From the NCBI GenBank assembly GCA_910588015.1, contig CAJUOK010000006.1:62424-84020 (forward strand): DNA of 21,597 bases. Direction: 5' to 3'. The translations under genes were made by a program, and so were the position numbers. Shown here piece after piece: positions 1-7,003 of the stretch. Every line of letters starts with the position of its first letter. Position 1 is the first letter of the stretch. Below the pieces are notes generated by a model. That model did not search any database, was not told where the DNA came from, and saw only the letters and a program-made list of their open reading frames with translations. This DNA comes from an uncultured Christensenellaceae bacterium (GTDB taxonomy: Bacteria; Bacillota; Clostridia; Christensenellales; UBA3700).

Positions 1-1
1 T

Positions 2-550
2 CTTCAGTCGCTTGCCACGCAGAACGCTTGTATCGACACTTGGGGCATAGGTACCAAGCTAATAACAAGTATGGACTGTCCGAGCTTGGGCGGAGTATAT
101 AAGCTTGCGGGAATAGAGATAGACGGCGTGTTGCAACCCAAAATGAAAATGAGCGACACTCCCGCCAAGATAACCAATCCCGGCTATAAGAAGATTGTCA
201 GACTTTATGATAAAAATACCGATAAAGCTATCGCCGATTTAATAGCGCTTCAAGAAGAGAATTTCGACGGGCTTGAAGAGTTGGAAATTTTCCATCCCGA
301 TTTCGCCTGGAAGAGAAAGAAAGTCACAGGCTTTTATACAAAAGAACTGGGTAGACAGATAATAAAAGACGGCAAGTTGGTCTACAAACTGCCTAGCGTA
401 ATGGAAATTGCCGCTTATCATAAGCAAAGTTACGGAGAGTTTTGGAATGAGTATAAGCGTATGCTTAATCCGCATATCTATAAAGTCGACTTGTCGCAAA
501 AACTTTATGACCTCAAACAAAAGCTTATCAAAGAAAATAAGAAGTCCTAA
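2..550 (+). CDS. pncB: nicotinate phosphoribosyltransferase, C-terminal part (5' end outside window)
   Basis: The reading frame is open from base 2 to the TAA at 548-550, so the gene enters from the left and only its last 182 codons are visible. The enzyme makes nicotinate mononucleotide from nicotinate and PRPP, with ATP hydrolysis, in the cytoplasmic NAD salvage pathway. The visible stretch opens with IDTWGIGTKLITS followed by LGGVYKLAGIEIDG, which matches the conserved active-site barrel segment of the Gram-positive NAPRT family. It continues with a KITNPGYKKIVRLYDK segment and the usual charged C-terminal tail. An internal ATG at 71 is not the true start, because conserved family sequence lies upstream of it in the same frame. 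A hairpin terminator follows at 600-630. The family call is firm; the gene's full length and promoter cannot be seen. Confidence 0.88.
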   Translation, partial: LQSLATQNACIDTWGIGTKLITSMDCPSLGGVYKLAGIEIDGVLQPKMKMSDTPAKITNPGYKKIVRLYDKNTDKAIADLIALQEENFDGLEELEIFHPDFAWKRKKVTGFYTKELGRQIIKDGKLVYKLPSVMEIAAYHKQSYGEFWNEYKRMLNPHIYKVDLSQKLYDLKQKLIKENKKS

Positions 551-599
551 ATACGCAATAGCGAATTCGACATATATCGCTATAAAAAGAAAAAATATT

Positions 600-630
600 A
601 GGTTATCGTCAAAAGCGATGACCTATTTTT
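600..630 (+). terminator. intrinsic terminator after pncB
   Basis: The stem AGGTTATCG / CGATGACCT (600-608 with 616-624, one G-T wobble) closes a 7-base loop and is followed by ATTTTT. It sits 50 bases after the pncB stop and before the next ribosome binding site. Confidence 0.7.
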
Positions 631-667
631 ATTGTATAATTTAACTATCAAAACAAAGAGGTGGAGT

Positions 668-1144
668 ATGAATTTTTCGCAAGCTAGAAAAGGCTATGAC
701 AAAGCGCAAGTGCAGGAATACATAAAACAGCAGCAAGATAAATACGAAAGCACTATTTTAGGGCTGCGCGATAGGATTGAGGGACTGACGAGAGAGAACA
801 AAGATTTATCGACAAAAGTCGGAGAGCTTAAAAAAGAGCAAGACAATATCAATATCGCTCTTACGCAGGCGATTGAAAAGGCGAGGAATATAGAATATTC
901 TTCCAAGGTTAAGTTTGCTTTGGAAGGGGAACGAATAAAAATTTTTTCATCCAAATGGCAGTCGTATTGCAAAGCAAATATCAATACTATAGACAGAAGT
1001 CAACGCGACGGCGTGGTTTCTAGACTCAAAGAGTACGAAGAAGAACTCACCGAGCTTATGAGCAAAGAGCTTAATATCAGCGATTACGTCAACGAAGCAG
1101 ACCAAGACTTTTTTTCCGAAAGCCGTCGGCTTAAAAGAAAATAA
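668..1144 (+). CDS. DivIVA-domain coiled-coil protein
   Basis: This 158-residue protein begins MNFSQARKGYDKAQVQEYI. The F-x(3)-RKGYDKAQVQEYI pattern is the N-terminal membrane-curvature-binding motif of the DivIVA/GpsB family. Residues about 20-75 are a heptad-rich coiled coil, and a second charged helical region runs from about 115 to the end. Family members sit at division septa or poles and recruit partners such as Min proteins, peptidoglycan synthases or Spo0J-linked factors. The chosen ATG is preceded by AGGTGGAG at 657-666; an in-frame upstream ATG at 632 has no such site and lies within the preceding terminator region. A TATAAT at 635-640 could be a -10, but I see no matching -35. In Bacillus divIVA follows the ylm/sepF cluster; here the gene stands alone and sepF is about 12 kb away. 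The specific role (DivIVA, GpsB or another) is not resolved. Confidence 0.75.
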   Translation: MNFSQARKGYDKAQVQEYIKQQQDKYESTILGLRDRIEGLTRENKDLSTKVGELKKEQDNINIALTQAIEKARNIEYSSKVKFALEGERIKIFSSKWQSYCKANINTIDRSQRDGVVSRLKEYEEELTELMSKELNISDYVNEADQDFFSESRRLKRK

Positions 1145-1168
1145 CTAATCAATTTACAGCACACTCCG

Positions 1169-1215
1169 AAATTGTCAAAGTCGCCGACATTAAGTTGGTG
1201 ACTTTGGCAATTTTA
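1169..1215 (+). terminator. intrinsic terminator after the divIVA-like gene
   Basis: A long hairpin: 1169-1188 pairs with 1194-1213 around the loop ATTAA, with three G-T wobbles, ending in TTTT. It begins 24 bases after the stop codon at 1142-1144. Confidence 0.8.
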
Positions 1216-1235
1216 TGGCTATTTGCAAATAAAGG

Positions 1236-1264
1236 TTGACAATTCTCAAAATTTGTCTTATAAT
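1236..1264 (+). promoter_or_regulatory. consensus sigma-A promoter of the peptidase operon
   Basis: TTGACA at 1236-1241 and TATAAT at 1259-1264 are separated by 17 bases, a perfect match to the vegetative consensus. Transcription would begin near 1271, giving an AT-rich leader of about 160 bases. The leader holds a short ATGAC/GTCAT hairpin at 1383-1397 and a 17-base palindrome at 1402-1418 that abuts the strong AAGGGGGGAAG ribosome binding site. Confidence 0.9.
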
Positions 1265-1431
1265 GGTTATATAAAAAAATTTATAATGTACTAAGATAAA
1301 AGATATAACTAAATTATTTTTATAAAAACTAAAAAGATTTATTTATTGATTTATCCAATGAGAATAAAAATATTAAAAATAAATGACTTTATGTCATATA
1401 TTTAATAATAATTATTAAGGGGGGAAGCAAA

Positions 1432-2814
1432 ATGAAAAGAAAAGTAATTACAATAGTTTTGTTAAGCATTTTAATTACGCTTACTCTCTGTGGTACGGTA
1501 GGGGTAGCATTTGCAGAAGAGGTCAATATAGCGTTATTGAGTTATCGTAGCGAAAATATTTCGCAAGAAGAAATAGATTTTGCATTATCTAATTTGCAAT
1601 TTAAGTTAGAGAAGGATTTGCCTAGATTGATAAGAGTTGAGGAAATTTACGATTTCAACGAGCTGCCCTTATATTGTTTGTATGAATTTGAAGACTATTA
1701 TATGATAGTAATACGTTCTACAGGTTCTGTATTAGAAAGGTCTGAAGGCAACTCCGCATATTTCGGCAAAAACGACGGCACTAAATATTATGGCGGTTAT
1801 GGGGAGTATTATATATGTCGAGATGAAGAATACATAAGCATACTTTCCGAAGAAACAGCAGAACAATCTAAACTTATTGAAATGCAATCAAGAATGCAAG
1901 TGATGAGAGAATTAGATTATAATGATTATATCGAATCTATATCGACTCCTATGCCGCTAGGCGCGGAGAATCGCAAAAATATAAAAAAATTGGGGAATGG
2001 GAGAAAAGATATAATTGAGTCATTTTTTGGAAGCGAAGATTATTTATATAATTATTTTGCTCAAGAAATAAATATTGATTATCAATTGAGTAAAATTTCA
2101 AATAATTTAAAAAAAATTTATATAGATGAGGTACTGTCTTCTATGAGTGGTATGACAAGTGAAAAATACGGTTATGCCTATGTCGGAAAATTTCATTATG
2201 GTTATGATGTTCTATATCCTAAAAATCTATATAACACTTGTTCTTTGGTTGCTATGACAATGCTTTTGCAATTTTTTTATCGCACATATTATAATATATA
2301 TTTGATAGATTCTGATTTGTTGAACATAGCTTTGACGGGAGTGGATGTGCAAAGATTTCCTCAACATTCTTTTACTGAAATTATACATAGAGATTTAATG
2401 AACTATGTTAAGGTTTTGAATACTGACGAGACACATTCAGGCGCAGCTACTTATGTAAATATTGATGCTGGATTTGAAAGATATTTTGACGATTATGGAT
2501 TAAATGGAACTTCTACACATTTTACGAGTTATACAAATATGAAAGGAGCGATAGACGATGGTTTTCCAGCTATTATGACAATAGGTGCAGGAAGAGGGTT
2601 TGATGATAGAAATATAGAACAAGGTTTAAGTGGACACAATGTGGTAGCTTATGGATATACGACAAACTCTTTAGGCGTAATAGATGAGTTTGTGTGTCAC
2701 GCTAGCTGGCATAGGGAAATGGGATATGATATAAATAATAATCCAATTGCAGAGTGTGCAAAGCTTTTCGTAAATAAATTTTACGCAGCAGGTAATGTGT
2801 ATTTATCACACTAA
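1432..2814 (+). CDS. putative secreted papain-fold (C39/C10/C47-like) cysteine peptidase
   Basis: This 460-residue protein opens with a classic signal peptide: KRK, a hydrophobic core (residues 6-22), then VAFA before EEV, so cleavage after A28 is likely. Residues 29-245 are a charged N-terminal region that could be a propeptide. The C-terminal half carries a plausible papain-like dyad: NTCSLVAMTMLLQFF with Cys270 at the start of a helix, and SGHNVVAYGY with His402, followed by a VCHASWHREMGYD segment with Trp426. The Cys-helix and GH-VVxYGY arrangement is typical of papain-fold families such as Peptidase_C39_2, staphopain and streptopain, but I cannot place it in one. It is the first gene of a three-gene unit behind a consensus promoter, with AAGGGGGG upstream of the ATG. 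Base composition is very AT-rich compared with the housekeeping neighbours. Catalysis and the prodomain are inferred. Confidence 0.6.
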   Translation: MKRKVITIVLLSILITLTLCGTVGVAFAEEVNIALLSYRSENISQEEIDFALSNLQFKLEKDLPRLIRVEEIYDFNELPLYCLYEFEDYYMIVIRSTGSVLERSEGNSAYFGKNDGTKYYGGYGEYYICRDEEYISILSEETAEQSKLIEMQSRMQVMRELDYNDYIESISTPMPLGAENRKNIKKLGNGRKDIIESFFGSEDYLYNYFAQEINIDYQLSKISNNLKKIYIDEVLSSMSGMTSEKYGYAYVGKFHYGYDVLYPKNLYNTCSLVAMTMLLQFFYRTYYNIYLIDSDLLNIALTGVDVQRFPQHSFTEIIHRDLMNYVKVLNTDETHSGAATYVNIDAGFERYFDDYGLNGTSTHFTSYTNMKGAIDDGFPAIMTIGAGRGFDDRNIEQGLSGHNVVAYGYTTNSLGVIDEFVCHASWHREMGYDINNNPIAECAKLFVNKFYAAGNVYLSH

Positions 2815-2830
2815 AAGGAGGGCAAAATAA

Positions 2831-3499
2831 ATGAAAAATAAGATATTTATAAAAGTATTTACAGGAATCATATGTACTTTATTGGTGCTATCTACTTTGA
2901 CGTTTGGCATAGTTTATGCCGTGCTTTTAAATGCAACTCCTGTACCTATTGATGTAGAAACGCGATATTATAATCTTCCTAATGTGGTCGGGGATTATGG
3001 AATATATATTTCAAAAACTTTTTTTGTTGAAAATGATTTGGTTATTCCGCAAAAAGTTTGGCTTAACAATGCAGATAAACATAATGTCAACAATTATAGC
3101 AATGATTCCGGCTGTTTTATATTAGGAAGAGGAGAGTATCTCGGATATGGTTTTGAAACAGAAAAGGTTAAAATCGACGAAAATCAGAGTCAGCTTAAAC
3201 TTCGTGGAGTATGTATTTCTGTGAATATGAAATCTTTGGAGAACAAAAGAAAGTACAACGGGTATACCTTTGGTACGACTTTAGAAGAGTTTCCAAGCCG
3301 TAATGATGAGGATATAATCGAAACGACGTTTTGTTACAGAGTTAATTTAAAGAGTAATTACGATACGGGCAAAAAGTGTCAGTTTATATTGAATATACAA
3401 ATTAATCATTTCAAAGACGTGCCGTCCTCGGCATATGCTGAAGAATGCGATAGCTTATTCTATTCGTTGTTAGACAACGTGGTATATAGGAATATTTAA
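2831..3499 (+). CDS. unrecognised membrane-anchored or secreted protein, peptidase operon (paralogue A)
   Basis: I do not recognise this 222-residue protein. Residues 4-33 form one hydrophobic segment after KNKIFIK, acting as a membrane anchor or an uncleaved/late-cleaved signal; there is no lipobox cysteine. The remaining roughly 185 residues should lie outside the cell. They include YYNLPNVVGDYGIYISKTFF (46-65), GEYLGYG (101-107) and several cysteines (95, 128, 168, 183, 206). The order and spacing of these motifs match the next gene's product, so the two are probably paralogues. The ATG follows the peptidase stop by 16 bases, with AAGGAGGG between them, so co-translation from one mRNA is likely. 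Proteins encoded directly after secreted cysteine peptidases are sometimes their inhibitors or chaperones (staphostatin and the streptopain propeptide-like Spi are precedents), but here that is only a suggestion from position. Confidence 0.6.
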   Translation: MKNKIFIKVFTGIICTLLVLSTLTFGIVYAVLLNATPVPIDVETRYYNLPNVVGDYGIYISKTFFVENDLVIPQKVWLNNADKHNVNNYSNDSGCFILGRGEYLGYGFETEKVKIDENQSQLKLRGVCISVNMKSLENKRKYNGYTFGTTLEEFPSRNDEDIIETTFCYRVNLKSNYDTGKKCQFILNIQINHFKDVPSSAYAEECDSLFYSLLDNVVYRNI

Positions 3500-3514
3500 C
3501 GGGAGGGGAAATAT

Positions 3515-4234
3515 ATGTCAAAGACCAAGAGGAAAAATGTGGGTTTTAAAGTAAGTATAGCATTATCGTTGATATCGTTAATCACGTTATCGGCGCTATT
3601 GCTATGTTTCTTCTTTCTCGATACAAGTTTGCAAAACGGCGATATGGTTATTGAATATAATCAACTCCAAAACGTTATGCGCGGCGACGTGTTATATTTG
3701 TCAGATGATTTTATTAAAAATAACAATCTTAAAATAATGCCCATATACAGCGAGGGATATGAGGAAATAGACGGGGTGTTGTTTTTTGAAGGGGAATATT
3801 TCGGCAACGTTTATTTGGAATACGACGGAAGAAAGGTAAAGACAGAGAACTTTTCGCAACGCGTGGAAAATATAGATTTGTATAGATACGAAATGATAAG
3901 CGAAAACAACGACGGCTCGATACCGATAAGAGTTAATATTATGGGCGCGGTTGGCGCAAATAAGAAACATAATTACGACTGTGAAATGCAAAACGGCGAT
4001 AAGTATGCGATATTGGACGACGGACTTGAGCCGTATTTGAACGGACTGGGCAAATCGTACGAAGTAAAAGGACAGGTAGGGAAATCCGGACTGATTAAAA
4101 AGTATAGCAGACTTAAGATAACGGTCTCGGTAGACGCCGAATATATAAAAATATATAGTCGGGAAGATATTGAAAATCGTATCGACAGAGTCCTCGAAAG
4201 CTCATTGGAATACGTTGAAAGATACGGCGATTAA
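3515..4234 (+). CDS. unrecognised membrane-anchored protein, peptidase operon (paralogue B)
   Basis: I do not recognise this 239-residue protein. It has a basic N-terminus (SKTKRKNVGFK), one transmembrane helix at residues 13-36, and about 200 predicted extracellular residues. EYNQLQNVMRGDVLYLSDDF (47-66) and GEYFGNVY (93-100) line up with YYNLPNVVGDYGIYISKTFF and GEYLGYGF in the preceding protein. Both end in a helical acidic segment (here SREDIENRIDRVLESSLEYVERYGD). Unlike its partner it has no conserved extracellular cysteine cluster. GGGAGGGG lies between the genes, which are 15 bases apart. Its base composition is clearly richer in G and C than the two upstream genes (29 of 60 bases at 3901-3960 against 9 of 60 at 2041-2100), so the operon may be a composite. 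A bidirectional terminator closes the unit at 4253-4281. Confidence 0.6.
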   Translation: MSKTKRKNVGFKVSIALSLISLITLSALLLCFFFLDTSLQNGDMVIEYNQLQNVMRGDVLYLSDDFIKNNNLKIMPIYSEGYEEIDGVLFFEGEYFGNVYLEYDGRKVKTENFSQRVENIDLYRYEMISENNDGSIPIRVNIMGAVGANKKHNYDCEMQNGDKYAILDDGLEPYLNGLGKSYEVKGQVGKSGLIKKYSRLKITVSVDAEYIKIYSREDIENRIDRVLESSLEYVERYGD

Positions 4235-4252
4235 TAAACGAATATTTGCAAG

Positions 4253-4281
4253 AAAAAAGTCCTCTTTAGAGGACTTTTTTA
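4253..4281. terminator. bidirectional terminator between the peptidase operon and groEL
   Basis: A perfect hairpin: AAAAAAGTCCTC (4253-4264) pairs with GAGGACTTTTTT (4269-4280) around a TTTA loop. It has a T-run in both orientations and serves both convergent genes, ending 16 bases from the groEL stop codon. Confidence 0.92.
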
Positions 4282-4296
4282 TGCGATGATTTGTTA

Positions 4297-5922
4297 TCAA
4301 TACATTCCGTCGCCCATATTTGGAGCTACGGGAGCGGGCGGCTCGGGGATATCTGTTACGAGCACTTCCGTGGTCAACAAAGTCGACGCTACGCTTGCGG
4401 CGTTTTGGAGCGCGGACCTAGTAACCTTGGTTGGGTCGAGAATACCGTTTTCAATCATATCGACGTATTTGTCGGTCAACGCGTTGTATCCGTAGGAATA
4501 ACCTTTATTGCTTGTGACGATGTTGTTGATAACCACGCCGCCGTCAACGCCTGCGTTGATACAAATTTGTTTGATAGGCTCTTCGAGAGCTTTGAGTACG
4601 CAAGCTCCGCCTGTCTTTTCGTCTCCTTCCATTTTGTCTACAATGTGCTTAACTTTGGGGATAATGGAGAGAAGAGCAACGCCGCCTCCGGGGATTACGC
4701 CCTCTTCAACTGCTGCGCGAGTTGCCGCCAAAGCGTCTTCGATTCTCAATTTCTTTTCTTTCATTTCAACTTCGGTAGCCGCGCCTACGTTGATAACGGC
4801 AACGCCGCCTGCGAGCTTGGCAAGTCTTTCTTGCAATTTTTCTTTGTCGTATTCGGAAGTCGTTTCTGCAATTTGCGCTTTAATGGAATTTACGCGACCT
4901 GCGATAGCCATTTCGTCTCCGTTGCCGCCGACAAGGGTAGTGTTGTCTTTGTCGACTTTGACTTGTTTTGCCTTTCCGAGGAGCGAAAGATTGACGTCTT
5001 TGAGCTCATATCCCAATTCGCTGGAGATGAGAGTTCCGCCTGTGAGTATAGCTATATCTTCAAGCATAGCCTTTCTTCTGTCGCCGAATCCCGGCGCTTT
5101 TACCGCAACGCAGTTGAGAATACCTTTGAGCTTATTGAGAACGACAGCCGTCAAAGCGTCTCCGTCCATATCCTCGCAAATTATCAAAAGCTTGAGACCG
5201 TTTTGCACGACTTGTTCGAGAATAGGCATAAGGTCTTTGCCCGAAGATATCTTTTTGTCGGTGATGAGGATATACGCGTCGTCGAGGACGGCTTCCATTT
5301 TCTCGGTATTTGTTACCATATAAGCGGATATATAGCCTCTGTCGAATTGCATACCTTCGACGGTGAGAAGTTCCGTATTGGTGGATTTGGATTCGTCAAC
5401 GGAGATAACGCCGTCTTTGCCCACGATTTCCATAGCTTTGGAGATATATTCGCCTATTGTGTCGTCAGCTGCGGATACGCTTGCCACTTGGCTTATGGCA
5501 GCTGCGGAATCGATAGGCTTGGATATGGTCTTCAGTTCTTCGACCACTGCGTCCGCAACTTTGGCAATACCTTTTTTAAGAATCATAGGGTTAGCGCCTG
5601 CGGCTACGTTCTTGAGTCCTTCCTTTATAATTGCCTGCGCGAGCACGCACGCCGTCGTCGTTCCGTCGCCCGCTACGTCGTTGGTTTTGATAGAAACTTC
5701 TTTGATGAGCTGCGCGCCCATATTTTCAAAAGAATCTTCGAGTTCGATTTCTTTTGCTATAGTCACGCCGTCGTTGGTGATGAGCGGGGAGCCGTACTTT
5801 TTGTCAAGCACGACGTTGCGTCCCTTTGGACCGATAGTTATTTTTACTGCGTCGGCAACTGCGTTTACGCCTGCCTCGAGACTTCTTCTGGCATCTTCGC
5901 CGTATTTAAATTTCTTTGCCAT
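4297..5922 (-). CDS. groEL: chaperonin GroEL
   Basis: This 541-residue protein is full length for bacterial Hsp60. It assembles as a double-ring 14-mer that encloses unfolded proteins with GroES and uses ATP. Visible landmarks are the N-terminal MAKKFKYGEDARRSLEAGVNAVADAVKITIGPKGRNVVLDKKYG, the nucleotide-site VAGDGTTTACVLAQAI, the hinge and apical sequences, and AALEEGVIPGGG-like AAVEEGVIPGGGVALL near the C-terminus. The tail is PEPPAPVAPNMGDGMY, short and without the GGM repeats of Proteobacteria. AAGGAG lies 12 bases upstream of the ATG (minus strand). It follows groES by 20 bases and shares its promoter and CIRCE operator. The stop is 16 bases from the bidirectional terminator. Confidence 0.98.
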   Translation of the reverse strand: MAKKFKYGEDARRSLEAGVNAVADAVKITIGPKGRNVVLDKKYGSPLITNDGVTIAKEIELEDSFENMGAQLIKEVSIKTNDVAGDGTTTACVLAQAIIKEGLKNVAAGANPMILKKGIAKVADAVVEELKTISKPIDSAAAISQVASVSAADDTIGEYISKAMEIVGKDGVISVDESKSTNTELLTVEGMQFDRGYISAYMVTNTEKMEAVLDDAYILITDKKISSGKDLMPILEQVVQNGLKLLIICEDMDGDALTAVVLNKLKGILNCVAVKAPGFGDRRKAMLEDIAILTGGTLISSELGYELKDVNLSLLGKAKQVKVDKDNTTLVGGNGDEMAIAGRVNSIKAQIAETTSEYDKEKLQERLAKLAGGVAVINVGAATEVEMKEKKLRIEDALAATRAAVEEGVIPGGGVALLSIIPKVKHIVDKMEGDEKTGGACVLKALEEPIKQICINAGVDGGVVINNIVTSNKGYSYGYNALTDKYVDMIENGILDPTKVTRSALQNAASVASTLLTTEVLVTDIPEPPAPVAPNMGDGMY

Positions 5923-5942
5923 ATAAAATTCACACTCCTTTA

Positions 5943-6230
5943 TTATTCTTCGACAATTGCAAGAACGTCGCTTTGTTTCAAAATCGTTACTTCTTCGCCG
6001 TCAAGTTTGAATTGCGAGCCGGCATACTTGTTGTAGAGAACTTTGTCTCCAACTTTGATTTGCATCACGATTTCTTTTCCGTCGATGACGCCGCCGGGAC
6101 CAACAGCCAAAACGTTAGCCATTTGTGGTTTTTCTTGCGCCGAATCGGGCAAAACCAATCCGCTTGCAGTCTTGGTTTGACTTTGAACTTCTTGGATTAC
6201 GATTCTGTCGAATAATGGTTTGATTTTCAT
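5943..6230 (-). CDS. groES: co-chaperonin GroES
   Basis: This 95-residue Hsp10 caps the GroEL ring. It begins MKIKPLFDRIVIQEV, with the family pattern of a short beta strand and LFDRVVI-like motif. The mobile loop SQTKTASGLVLPDSAQEKP contacts GroEL, and VGPGG and VGDKVLYNKYAG are conserved core segments. The start at 6230 is preceded by AAAGGAGG at 6238-6245. An in-frame ATG eight codons upstream (6254) would place that ribosome binding site inside the gene and start inside the CIRCE element, so I reject it. It is the first gene of the groES-groEL unit, as usual. Confidence 0.97.
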   Translation of the reverse strand: MKIKPLFDRIVIQEVQSQTKTASGLVLPDSAQEKPQMANVLAVGPGGVIDGKEIVMQIKVGDKVLYNKYAGSQFKLDGEEVTILKQSDVLAIVEE

Positions 6231-6247
6231 AAAAACGCCTCCTTTAA

Positions 6248-6274
6248 TTAGCACTCGGGGCTTCCGACTGCCAA
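6248..6274 (-). promoter_or_regulatory. CIRCE operator (HrcA binding site) of groESL
   Basis: On the plus strand: TTAGCACTC, nine bases, then GACTGCCAA. The consensus is TTAGCACTC-N9-GAGTGCTAA, so one half is perfect and the other has two mismatches. It lies between the groES promoter and the ribosome binding site, directly at the expected transcription start, which is the usual place for HrcA repression of heat-shock chaperonins. Confidence 0.92.
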
Positions 6275-6281
6275 TACAGCT

Positions 6282-6310
6282 ATTATAGCACCAATTCCAA
6301 AATATGTAAA
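6282..6310 (-). promoter_or_regulatory. sigma-A promoter of groESL
   Basis: Read on the minus strand: TTTACA (6310-6305), 17 bases, TATAAT (6287-6282). Transcription would start near 6275, at the edge of the CIRCE element. Confidence 0.85.
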
Positions 6311-6369
6311 TATTTTTATGTAAAATCTAAACAATATTTTGAGTTTTTTTGGTGAAAAATATTTTACGG

Positions 6370-6398
6370 TTGATATTATTCCCAAGCTGTGTTATCAT
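6370..6398 (+). promoter_or_regulatory. sigma-A promoter of comEB
   Basis: TTGATA at 6370-6375 and TATCAT at 6393-6398 with a 17-base spacer, each one mismatch from consensus. It is divergent from the groESL promoter. Confidence 0.7.
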
Positions 6399-6457
6399 AT
6401 ATATACATTAATGCAAAATAATGACGAAATTAAGGTATTTCTGTCTTTGGAGGTAGT

Positions 6458-6913
6458 ATGAATAAGTGGGATATGAGATTTATGGATATGTCGGAGACTG
6501 TCGCCAAATGGTCCAGTTGTTATAAGCCCGACAGACAAGTCGGCGCGGTCATAGTCAAAGACAAACGAATATTGACGACGGGATACAACGGCGCTTCGTC
6601 GGGTATATTGAGCTGTGTGGAAAAGGGCGAGTGTCTGCGCGAAAAATTGGGTATTCAGTCGGGTACGAGACACGAGATTTGCTATGCCGTTCACGCCGAG
6701 CAAAACGCTATAATACAGGCAGCTAAACTTGGAGTATCGGTTGACGGAGCTACGCTTTATTGCACGCATCAACCGTGTACTATATGCGCAAAGATGATAA
6801 TCAACGCAGGTATAAAGAGAGTTGTTTATAAATACGGTTATCCCGATGAATTTTCAATGAGTTTATTCGAGCAGTCCAACGTCAAAGTCGAGAAGTTCGA
6901 AGATTTAAAATAA
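6458..6913 (+). CDS. comEB: dCMP deaminase (ComEB family)
   Basis: This 151-residue zinc enzyme deaminates dCMP to dUMP, feeding thymidylate synthesis in the cytoplasm. The zinc site is complete: HAEQN with His79 and the proton-shuttle Glu81, and PCTICAK with Cys107 and Cys110. RQVGAVIVKDKRILTTGYNGASSG (26-49) is the family's typical second motif. GECLREKLGIQSGTRHEICYAVHAEQNAI matches Gram-positive ComEB/dCMP deaminases in length and order. Start is supported by GGAGGT at 6449-6454. The name ComEB comes from the Bacillus competence operon, but here the gene is alone, with its own promoter and terminator, so nothing points to competence. Confidence 0.93.
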   Translation: MNKWDMRFMDMSETVAKWSSCYKPDRQVGAVIVKDKRILTTGYNGASSGILSCVEKGECLREKLGIQSGTRHEICYAVHAEQNAIIQAAKLGVSVDGATLYCTHQPCTICAKMIINAGIKRVVYKYGYPDEFSMSLFEQSNVKVEKFEDLK

Positions 6914-6921
6914 AGATTGCC

Positions 6922-6950
6922 AAAGCGGAACGTCAGTTCCGTTTTTGTTT
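6922..6950 (+). terminator. intrinsic terminator after comEB
   Basis: AAAGCGGAAC / GTTCCGTTTT (6922-6931 with 6936-6945) with a GTCA loop, continuing into T-rich GTTTTTGTTT. It starts nine bases after the stop codon. Confidence 0.88.
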
Positions 6951-6992
6951 TGAGATAGCATAATAATTAGCATAAATTGTCGATTTGCGCAG

Positions 6993-6998
6993 TATAAT
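6993..6998 (+). promoter_or_regulatory. -10 element giving a probably leaderless mRNA
   Basis: TATAAT ends only five bases before the ATG at 7004, so transcription would begin at or next to the start codon. No ribosome binding site is present upstream, and no good -35 is visible at the usual spacing. Confidence 0.45.
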
Positions 6999-7003
6999 TT
7001 ACT

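Noticed and set aside
4291..6036. A 581-codon plus-strand open frame over groEL
   Set aside because: It is antisense to a complete, motif-perfect GroEL. Its length comes from groEL codon bias, and it has no ribosome site or family motifs.
6223..6254. Upstream ATG (6254) as groES start
   Set aside because: It lies within the CIRCE element, and the ribosome site is downstream of it; MKIKPLF is the normal GroES N-terminus.
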